Below are positions 12,511-22,900 of a stretch of 64,000 bases of DNA, piece after piece. The stretch's first letter is position 1; each line of letters begins with the position of its first letter. Both the position numbers and the translations under genes were made by a program. Source of the stretch: Enoplolaimus lenunculus (Eukaryota; Nematoda; Enoplea; Enoplida; Thoracostomopsidae); the NCBI GenBank assembly GCA_030248215.1, contig JASANG010002885.1, positions 1 to 64,000 on the forward strand, given 5' to 3'. The notes beneath the pieces are model-generated. The model ran no database searches. It was not told the DNA's origin and saw nothing but the letters and a program-made list of their open reading frames with translations.

Positions 12511-12959
12511 GTGCCAATTATAAACATCTTACAGCTATCACCAGCGTATATTCATGATTTCTTCTGCAAATTAGCCACAATATATATACACATTGCCGCG
12601 ATAGGTAACGAATAGTATGACAGAAACGAACCGAAGGATAAATATTTAAGCGTAAATCGTTCAAGTAAATGTATTATTAAAATGTTGAAATTCAAAAATA
12701 AAATTGAAAATAATAGCACAGATATCGTATCGTATCGTGTACCACTGGATTAACGCTTCAATGGCACTTAAGAAGTTACTTGATGCCGAAAATGTAATCT
12801 TTTATTGTGTGCTTTTCCTAAAATGTTTCAACCTCGAACCCAAATCACATTTTGTGGTTCAATATTCAGTGTAGAATTATGTTAATACTTATCAGCGTTA
12901 AATATCGGGCAAACTAGAATACGACAAGTTAAAATAGCGTAGCTTGATGTCGATATTTT

Positions 12960-13162
12960 GGCCCATGTAAAGATCAGCGGCGGAACGTTTTTCTGTGGGA
13001 CTAGAATAGGATAAGCTTAAGCTTTACACTAATTTTTTCGCATGGCTTAGGCTTAGGTGTATGTTTAGGCTTAGGTGTATGCTCATTCTTACGCTTAGGC
13101 TCTAGGCTTAAGGTTAGGAATATGGTTTTAACACTGTTCCGCCCCTGTTCTTTGTATTGGCC
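12960..13162. mobile_element. TTAGGC MITE, type A
   Basis: 203 bp, GGCCCATGTAAAGATCAG to CTTTGTATTGGCC, flanks GATATTTT and GATTTTTT (7 of 8). It abuts a TTGCCGGAGCCGGAT fragment at 13163-13226 that ends like a CAGGGTTCAACC element, so it probably landed in or beside that older element. Confidence 0.88.
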
Positions 13163-13226
13163 GATTTTTTTGCCGGAACCGGATTTCAATTTTTTGCCGG
13201 AGCCGGATATCTGGTTGAACCCTGCT
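13163..13226. repeat. Right-end fragment of a GCCGGAGCCGG element
   Basis: Two TTTTTTGCCGGA(A/G)CCGGAT units followed by CTGGTTGAACCCTG, the complement of a CAGGGTTCAACC end. Confidence 0.6.
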
Positions 13227-13553
13227 GTACAGTGCACATACATAACCTTTGCCTGGTTCGTACCACACGTACACACCCTCAAATATATCCGCCAACACTA
13301 CCGCTTTTAAGTATTTCATAAAAATATTAAAAAAAGGTTAAAAAACCTCTCTCAATCACAACTCGCCGTCTTTACCTACATAACGACCCGAGAGTTACAA
13401 GTATCTCTTACATTCCCGTAGCCAGGCCAGAACCATACAAGGGGCTTAGCTCGCGTTAGAGAAAATTTAAACAACCACTGTCGCATGCCCCTCCTGCAAA
13501 TTTTTACCCCCCCCCCCACAGGTTGAGCTGGCTAAAAGCATGTATCCCTAGAT

Positions 13554-13663
13554 CAGCGTGCACCCGGAATTCTGACTCCCGATTATAACTCCAATTGAAA
13601 ATGTGTTCCGATTCCATTATGAATTTACTATCCCGATTCGAATCCAGTTCCGCTTTGCACTCC
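13554..13663. mobile_element. Short derivative of the CAGGGTGCA hAT-like MITE
   Basis: Starts CAGCGTGCACCCGGAATT and ends CCAGTTCCGCTTTGCACT. Only 110 bp, against 391-412 for full copies, so it is internally deleted. Flanks share TAGAT. Confidence 0.65.
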
Positions 13664-14399
13664 GTTGTAGATATACCGTCCCTTTATCGGCCGGCACACA
13701 ATCCATTCGTATACGGTCCCTACCGGTCCCTAAACTAGCCATACAGTCCAAACACCATATATATAATATATATATATTAATATATATAGAAGTTTTATTT
13801 CGCATTTCCTGAGCTGAAATAAACAACTTTTGAGCCTGCCGACGACAACTATAATCGAATCTAATTGAAGTATACCGAAACCTAGGTCAGATACAAGCGG
13901 AACGAACGTACGTGCGTATTTGTTAACATTGGTGAGAGGCAATTTTTAAGGTATACGTAAACAACACTGCATATATCTATATATTAAAGCTGGAATTGCC
14001 ATACATACGTATTTTGGGCAGCGTTCAAGCAGATGTGTATATTCATATTCAAATTTGCTTCTATACTTCTGACTGGAAAATTCTAAAGATGGAAGATTGT
14101 TGTTTACTTTTTGTTTGTCTTGTTATTCCATAAAACAAAGCCTGTTTGACTTATGTGCATTTTAACGTGTTCGTAATTTGTATATTGTCTTAAGCAGGCG
14201 GGCATTAAATGGGGGCGCGTCTTTTTCTCTGCGGATGGTAGATCCCGGGATCAATCATTCGTAGCAAACCCACACAGGCTCAAATTTTTTATTGGAATTG
14301 AATACACAATTGTCAATCAAGTAAGGCTTAAGTACAGACTGCTTGAACAAATCCTTATAGAAAGTCGGCACTCCAAGGAACGCATTCCAATACTGTACC

Positions 14400-14459
14400 C
14401 AGGGTGCCCGCGGCTTCGCAGGGTCAACTTTTAAGGTTTTTCAGGTCGCAAGCACCCTG
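14400..14459. mobile_element. 60-bp CAGGGTGC mini-element
   Basis: CAGGGTGCCCGCGG at the left and GCAAGCACCCTG at the right, with TGTACC directly on both flanks. Very short even for a MITE. Confidence 0.5.
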
Positions 14460-14830
14460 TGTACCGTTGTTACATAAGTCTTACCGGTTGTTCAGCAAAC
14501 ATTTCAGGATATAATAACTACGTACAAATTGCATCGGCGACGCTAACGGTTTAGAACGAATCCGCGTCGTCGCGTTCAGCTAGCAATCACACTGTAAGCT
14601 TTCATACTAATCATTTTAATCACATAACTTTCAGCACAGCAAAATTGCCGAAGATTTCATTATCCCAATCTTATTCGACTTATCCATTACCCAGTTACCC
14701 TCAATAGACAGGTAGATATTCCAAGAAAAGCGTAATGAATTCTAGATACCGAAACCTAAACCACATATTCAACCGTATATACCGGTTTCAAACTCTGGAA
14801 CGGTACCAAGCTGCGGAGAAACTTAAATGA

Positions 14831-15226
14831 CAGGGTGCAATCGCAATTCCGATTAGAATTCCGATTAAAAACGAGTTCCGATTCCGAATGCATAATCAAT
14901 CGGAATTTCCACATTTTCATTTTAGGCCCACTTGTTGTGATATGTTGTTTAAAAATTCGGCATCATTTGTGTATTAAATTGTTTTCGTTGACTTAACTTA
15001 TCAATAATTGATTGTAGTTTAGTTTTACAGAGCGAAATAATGATTGCGACTTTGTTCATGAGACAGTTTTTGAGTACTGTTGCCAGCCAACAGACGCCCA
15101 TAAAATCAATATTAACTTGTTTATCTAAATTATCCGCATAGTTACAAAATTTGTAGTTCCGATTACGATTCCGGTATAAATTTGTTGTTCCGATTCCGGT
15201 ATAATCCAGTTCCGCTTTGCACCCTG
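14831..15226. mobile_element. hAT-like MITE CAGGGTGCA, perfect duplication
   Basis: 396 bp. Ends CAGGGTGCAATCGCAATT and AGTTCCGCTTTGCACCCTG, flanked by TTAAATGA at 14823-14830 and 15227-15234 (8 of 8). Subterminal GATTCCG repeats. Internal sequence matches the copy at 23311-23722 (CAATAATTGATTGTAG and GCCAGCCAACAGAC blocks). Confidence 0.92.
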
Positions 15227-15750
15227 TTAAATGAATAAAATTTAAACTTTACATTTTCAACTAAAAAAATCACCTTTCTATTGAAACTTTTTTCTCGCCT
15301 GTTACCAACCCCAGCTGGAATACAATTTTACAGGTATGTCCTAGCTATACAACAGCATACAAACTCTTGTACCCATTGCAATGATGTGCTAGCTTAATCT
15401 GCTGACACACATACGTTCGTACATATAAACGTAAATATAGATAAATTACGTCGGCTTATGCTACTACTTTTCAAACGCTTTCATCATAGTCGTCTTTCGT
15501 GAACAGATGGCGGTGTGTGCGTGCCCCGAACACTTCGAAATATTACAGATGAGTCCAATTTCAACAACCTTTATGCCAGACAATTTACCAGTGGGCATGA
15601 TTAGTAAAGATTCACTCTAGTGCACCCCCCTGGAACCGTAGTCCTAAGCGTTAGGTAACCGTCAGCAAATTTCTAAACATTTTAATTTAAACTAAACTGC
15701 GTCAAAAATCAAAAATACACAAAAGCACTAGAATTTGAATTTACATTTCA

Positions 15751-16010
15751 CCAACTTTTATACAATTTTTCTATTTTGAACATTTTTTTGCAATTTGTGC
15801 ACCTTAGCCTAAAAAACTAGCACTATATAGCTGGGTACAGAGTGTACTGCTTAACCTAAAAACGGTAACTACTCGACCCACCAACTTTTATACAATTTTT
15901 CTATTTTGAACATTTTTTTTCAATTTGTGCACCTTAGCCTAAAAAACTAGCACTATATAGCTGGGTACAGAGTGTACTGCTTAACCTAAAAACGGTAACT
16001 ACTCGACCCA
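15751..16010. repeat. Two tandem 130-bp units, nearly identical
   Basis: Units 15751-15880 and 15881-16010 start CCAACTTTTATAC and end ACTCGACCCA. I see one substitution between them (G versus T within a T run). A recent tandem duplication, or an assembly artefact. Confidence 0.95.
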
Positions 16011-16119
16011 CTCTACCCCCTGTTAAACACGACTTTTTCCTAAACCTAAACGAACCAGAAGCTCTAAACTAAGCCAGATTATATTGAAATATAGTTCTAG
16101 CATAATTATATAATACGAA

Positions 16120-16430
16120 CAGAAAATACCAAAATAGGTTCCAACAGGAACTACATTTTGCAGGAAGCAGGAACAGAAAATTCATTTTTACTTGAACAAG
16201 AACAGGAATTGCAAATATATATATTGCACAACCGAGTTACTGCTAATTGACTATAATTTGAAACAAAATATGCGGTTCATAGACTGTTTTGCCTTTTCAT
16301 TAGCCAATTTCCTTCCACAAAACCGTACAAATTCCGGTTCCTGCGTCATTCAACGACGAAACAGGAACAAGAATTGAAATTTCACACGAATTCCAGCCAG
16401 AACACAAATCCCGGTGGAACTCTGCAAAAT
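16120..16430. repeat. GGAACAGG-rich repeat fragment
   Basis: CAGGAACxxGAA words and ATTCCGGTTCCTGCGTCA resemble 61960-62310. Decayed member of the CAGGGT-ended group. Confidence 0.45.
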
Positions 16431-16439
16431 ACATAAACA

Positions 16440-17840
16440 TATATACATACATACATACATACACTGTCTGAATTGCACTACTAATACAAATGGCAAATAA
16501 GCTGTGGCACTATACATACAGTCCTTTACTGCGTCAGGGCTGCAGAAACCGTTTCCAATACCCCCCTACTAGGGTGACACTAGATCACGAACATCATCCA
16601 ACAGGGGGGGGCGTTTACACACCTTCCCCCACATTTTGAATTAAAGTTTACGCTTAAAGAAGGCTTAAGCTTACAAAAGGCATTTAGAATTACTGAAGCT
16701 TTTGAGAAACTAAATCTATATACAGTGCAGAAGTGTACAAGGGCTCAATCAGAAATCTGCAAAAGATGCTTTTACTAAGCAAAACTCCTGTTCGTATTTT
16801 GCCAAATTCAATTTGTCTTCCTGTGTCCCGTTTTCGAGCAAAACCTAATTATTACGGCAACCCAACTGCAAGTATATACACAATACACTAAATACATTAT
16901 CTACTTTCTAAAAGCTTAAACTAAACTTGTAAGTTAAGGTTAAGCAAATCCAGCAGTATTAAACTAAGTTTCTAGATTAACTAAACAATATAACAGGTTG
17001 GTTTACTCTTAAACTTTAACTTAAAATCTTACGTATTTTTAGTTTAAGTTAAGCTTAATGAACTCTTAGATACACATAATGTCTGAGCTGAATTTGTTAC
17101 TTCAACTAAAAATAAATTTACTTAAACTCGTGTTAAACTTGGAAAATATGTTCGTTTAAATAAAACTTAAAATTCTAGTTTAGATAGTTCGTCCAGCCAT
17201 TTGAGTTTTACTTAAACCAATATTCAAGTTTAGTTAAGCTATAATTTAAGTTTAAGTTTTTAGACAGTACTGTATAAGCTTAACGGAAAATTAGTACACA
17301 AGCGTAAATAATATATATATACATATGGGTCACAATTATCACCCGAAAACAAAGCCGATGCCAGCCAACCGCAAACCCTCGGACACCGATAGCAAATAAT
17401 AGCACAACATGACCAAATAACACCAATAATTTGCATATGCCAACATTATCAAAATAAATATTCACCCTGTTTAACCTAAAATCCCATCGAAAGTACGTCC
17501 TATAGGTTCCGGTCTGATCTGGTCCGGTCTGCGATTATATAAATTTTTTAAATTTTTCAAAATAAAAAACAAAATACTTAAAATGATACAAAAAATCCAA
17601 ATGTGAACACGCAAACGTCGACAAATTTTTTTTCAAATTCTTCACGCTAAACTTTACTGAATTATGTTTAAATGAATAATAGATCTTTTTAGAAACTTAA
17701 TTTCTTTGCCATTATTCTCAAATGTATACAACACCTACCAGCAGTTGGTCATAAGCCCACTTGTCGAGTTTGACTATTGTAGCATGCGTAGTTTGCTTGT
17801 AATAATAAAACCTATTGCTAACTGGTGATACTGTACTGAT
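16440..17840. other. AT-rich intergenic sequence
   Basis: A short CATA/TACA tract lies at 16440-16462. TTTAAGTTTA-like words recur at 16640-17270 without clear unit length. No gene is supported. Confidence 0.4.
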
Positions 17841-17844
17841 CCGA

Positions 17845-18270
17845 ATACGCGGGGGGGAGAGGCTGATATTTATTTCACCTCACCAGAGACCACCCCCCAC
17901 TCGCTATTTGGATCTGTACTGAACTGTTATTTATCTTTCAGTCCAGCTCAAATTATTCAGACAACACACGGTTCACATATGCCTGCCCTTCTCTACTATT
18001 TTAGTCCATTACTTTAGTAATATACTCTTAAAACTTGTGTACGCCACTACGAATATACCTCGCATTACTAGTTTGTGTAATGAATCAAATTTTGCACTGA
18101 ACTTAGTTAGGTCCACGAAGCATTTAAGCGATCTTATACGAGTATGGTTAGCCACTTTTGGACCGTATCCGTCTACGATATCTAATGAAAGAAACACTCC
18201 TATTTTGATTCAGACCCAAAATAAACACCTGTAACCCCCTATTATCTGCCCCTCTTATCCGGGTAGCTAC
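17845..18270. repeat. Fragments of GTGACCCGAATAAGAG elements
   Basis: 17845-17915 is the complement of the right-hand 70 bp of this family (CCGAATACG...CTGATATTTATTT). 18222-18270 carries another right end (CCCCTCTTATCCGGGTAGCT). No complete copy. Confidence 0.6.
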
Positions 18271-18559
18271 AGTAGGTTCTATATCCATCTGAGAATGCGG
18301 GAACTCGGTTTAATTTTTATTTTAAACATCGGCAGACAACACAACGTATTATATACGGCAACAAACCCAAATATACACCGCTAGCTATATACTTTCATCA
18401 CTGCAAATAAGCAAGAAAAATATAGCAAGCAAGCAACGGAATATAGCAATTGCAATCAATACGAAATACCATTGACAATTATTGTACGCATAATGACAGT
18501 CAACATGCTTCGTATAACTAATTTACGTAGTACTTCTGTTCGTCCAGGTGCAACAAAAT

Positions 18560-18640
18560 TTCTTAATCCAATTAAGATCCAGTATCAAAATCCCAAATTT
18601 CCCGTCCGAAACATCCCAAATTTCCCGTCCGAAACATTAG
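18560..18640. repeat. Short tandem duplication of CCCAAATTTCCCGTCCGAAA
   Basis: The unit plus CAT is repeated twice directly. Too short to classify. Confidence 0.7.
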
Positions 18641-19960
18641 CCTAAAAACCTAAATAAGTTTTCTACCAAACATAACCAAAAAATTTTGTCACATCACACG
18701 ACACCGTCACTAAATTGCTACATAAATACCTACATAATAATCTAGAGACGCAGTACATGGCAATATTATGTACTTATCACATCGAGAATCCAAGGATATG
18801 TCGCAGTTCAACCAATCTGCTATTCAGGCCAACTGCTACTGAAGTTATAAACCAGTCAGATATGACCATTTGGCCAAACGCAATACCGTTAACCAATCAG
18901 CGTAGGTTTATATCACTGTTGTTGTGATATATCTCACAATTACGGATTGCTTTGGACCAAACTGCTATTTTCTCTGACTAACAAATTGGCCTAAGCCAAT
19001 TAATAACTGGTCTCAATAGCAGATTGGCTTACAACAGATACACTACAATACTACTAGGCATCTAACGTTCCATATGTTAATTATATTCACAACAACAGAA
19101 AATAATTTCCATTCGAGCTACAATTCGTCTAGTGCCAAAACCAAAATTAAATTGCACCAACTAAAACTTATTGGCACCACACTAGTAGGAAACTTTGAGC
19201 AACACAGTTTAACCATTCAAAAATAAGGCCCAAACTTAATCGAAAAAGTCTGCGCAACCAGCTCAATGCACCCACCATATCACTGACAGCTATGCCTTAA
19301 ATTCTAAATTACCATTAGCTCAGGTAGCATCCAAGATTAGCTGATATCACTATTCACTGGCAAGATTTCGCAACACGCATAGCGCTTCAATGTTGCGTAT
19401 AAATCAAACGACCCAGCCAACACAAAAACATTAGAAATCCCGACTAAGCCAACCGCTTTAATCAAATCGCGATAATGTGATTTATACAACAGCATTCAGT
19501 AGAGGTCCCATCACAAACGTGAGTATTCCCCATGCGCCCTTTCACTATAATTTTTCACCACTTACTTTGTAGGCCCCGCGTTATTTTAACAGTGCTCTCC
19601 TTACGACCAACGATGACCACAACCATTAACCGAACCACTGGAATGCCAGTATTCAACTTTCCTTCGCAGAATTTATCTCCGCCACGGAATATTACCCTCT
19701 TCCCAGGCAATGATCATCCCTTACGCGAATATGTTCATCTCCCATGACCAAAACAAGAATCGTAGTGTCGCTCAGACAAAACCAATTTTCCGCATGATAA
19801 TATTTATTTCAGCCAAACAATATTCATCACCCCTCTAAAGTTCTATGCAGGCAATGTTTATCCCAGCTATCAATATCTTCCCCATACTATATTCCTCTCC
19901 CCAGACAACATTCATACTTCCTAAAACAATGCTACCACCCTCAGTCAACATCCATCACTA
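18640..19960. other. Intergenic, downstream of the GalNAc-transferase gene; one dispersed repeat
   Basis: 18895-19040 shares CAGCGTxxGTTT, ATCACTGTTGTT and AATAGCAGATTxGCxTAC with 44745-44825, so it is a dispersed repeat of unknown type. No gene is supported in the remainder. Confidence 0.45.
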
Positions 19961-19967
19961 CCGACAA

Positions 19968-22900
19968 TTAAACAGCGGTTATCCACCGTCGGGGGGCCTG
20001 CCCCACGTCAACATACATATGATAATACAGCCGGCGTCGTTCAACACTTAGCGTCCGCCACATACGTATCGACACCCCATCGTACGGATACCGTAAATGT
20101 GACGTTCGCAACAATTCATGGATTGCAACCGGTGCTGTGCGTTTACGTTTATGATGCTTGAGCATTGTATATCGACCTACAACGACAATAAATAGTTTAT
20201 TTTTTTTTGGCCGCCGAAAATACAGTCGTTCTTAATTTGTTCTCTACTCCAATACACTCGAATAACTTTTTCCATCATCCCTACAAGCATAAACAATCAA
20301 AAGTTAGCAGGTTTATAAAGTAAAATTTACATCCAGTTAAAAGTAGCGTATGAATTGCAGGTCACATTGGAAATTTTTGGCATCAATAATCTATATACAA
20401 GGTGTGCACCTACTGACAACGCAAAACGTAGAACACAGATTCAAAGGAACAAAGCTCTATAAAAAGTCACAGTATATGTTGATCCGTTTTGTCTATAAAC
20501 AACAAAAGGTTTTAAATTTACTGTACGGCAGCAGCTTAACCTAAAACGACAAAACCCGTGTAACAAATATATGGGCCTGTAAGCTAAACCTAACCTTCAA
20601 TCTAAGCGAAAACCTAAACATAAACCTAATCCTAAGCATCCCAATCACCCAGTGTCCGTCCATGTTGACGAATACACAGGCCGTATAAAACACGTCTAGA
20701 AATAAAAATTAGCACAAAACTAATCATGATATATCATATTTAAGCTTACTTGTTTCAGGATTGGGTCTTTCCAGCGTTAAATTTTGAGCGAATATTCGTT
20801 TTCCCATATCGTCATCTTCTCCGCCCCAAGCCCAAAACAAATTAGAATACCCGTTAACAGTGCGAAAGTGCACAGGCGTCATTGCTAATACTCCACCAGC
20901 AATAAAATCGTACCTAAAACAAACCAAATTTCTTCACTTACATGGCTTGCAAATTATTTCAAAACACTATAGCTACCGTGGGGTTTGCTGCGCCGGGCAT
21001 TCTTTTACACCAAAGCGAAGGCCACAGTAGAAGAGCATCCAATTACAACAGAAAATGCACTATCCGGAATATTTAACATCCGGTCGCGCCCTATTTACAT
21101 ACCATAGCACATATCCCAACTGATTCACATATGCGCCAATGTGTAACGGGTTATCGACACAGTAATAGAGATTTCGATCGTCTTGCGGAAACAAATCAAC
21201 ATCGTGAAAAATGACACAATCAACATTCATGGTTTCTGCGAGACGAAAGGCTGCATTCATTATGCGTCCTTTGTTAAACAATCCACGGCCGTATTGTTCT
21301 GAAACAATTAAAATTGATATAAAAATATAGTGTTTGGGTAACAAGATTTAGTGTATGTGTTCCAATAGGATATTTGCCAGGACAGGTCCCGCCTTACGGC
21401 GTTCGGTGCGGGCCTGCTATATCTAACCTTGAAAACGACAAATTGATGTGTTTGGGAAGGCCAACCCAGGGAGAAGAGTAAGTACGGACTACTCGGGAAC
21501 ACAATGGCCAGTGGAACGTCAAGGAAACTCGTAGATTATTATTGTAACTAAGTTCAAATTACCGTCTTTGCTCGCCGAAACTTTAATACTACTTTCATTT
21601 TGTACCAAATTAGTAGTAAAAACGATTTAGAAAGTCAACGTAGAAAATTACAGACAAATTATTTTATAGCTACCTACCTGTCAACAGTCAAGAACTTTTA
21701 AATGTTTACTTCAAGCCTTATATATGTTGTACCTACTGCTTACTTCTCGCGCGCGTTCTATCTGTTGTACCTACTAAGTTAAAAAGTCTCAATCTCTGAC
21801 ACACAATATACAGTCTTGCCTTTATTGCCTTTCTGTCCGCATGTCTCCTATCGCCTTCCCCTTATACCTTAAAAGCGTTGCGCCCAAACTTACCAGTGAC
21901 AATAAACCTAAAGTCCAGCCGTTGTTTTTGCAACATCGGGATCAAATACGCAATCAGCCGATTTAAATGCGACTGGCGATCGCGAAACGGAAATATAATT
22001 GCAATTTTCTGTTTCGCCACACAATTTGACGGTGCCCAGCTACCACCGGGACTAATTTCAGGATGAGCACGGGCAATATCAACATCGCGTAAATCATCAA
22101 TCAATAGCAAATACATCGAAATGTGTCCGTCGAGATTCGGTGGTGGGAATGAACATTGTTCTGGCAAGACTTTCAATGTTCTACGACTATTTTCGTTTAA
22201 ATTTTGGCTAGACGTGACTGGTTGACTATTGGATTTTGAAGATCCTAACGATGTAAGGGCAGACCTACTGGCATTGTCGTGCGTGACACTTGTAAGCTTC
22301 TGTTTTGTTTTGGCACGAACAGCAGCGTTTGACGCAGACAGGTTTTTGTTGGCATTTGCACGAATACGTAATGCTGGCTTGTTGTATTGAGCATTAGAGG
22401 TAATGTCTTGCGAATCGACACCCTAAAATTTAAGCAGTTTAAGTTCAGGGTCCGTATTCTTAAATCTGTAGCAAATATCAGCAGTTGATGATATAGGTTA
22501 TGTAACTTTCGAATCGGTGAATAGGAAGCTTTGAAATTGAGCACATTTTTCAGACCTAATTTGCCCTACTTCTGTGCAAACTTTGAGAACCGCAACTACA
22601 ACTGTTACTGAGTCTGAAAAGTTATCACTAACTGGTGTTAGGTGCTATATATATACGCATTTGAGAATATGGGCATAGCTAAAAGTAGAACCGAACATGT
22701 GTTCGAAATGACTCCTAATACGAAAAGTTAATATTTTGCAGTGTCCGAATACGATTCGAAAATTACTTTACATATATCGTATGTAAATAATATTGGATAA
22801 TTTTATAAACAAAAGATTTTCGTGACTTATAGTGTGCATATATACATATATAGCAATGTGCGACAGGATATAAATTTGCCGGATACCGGAACCGGATGAG

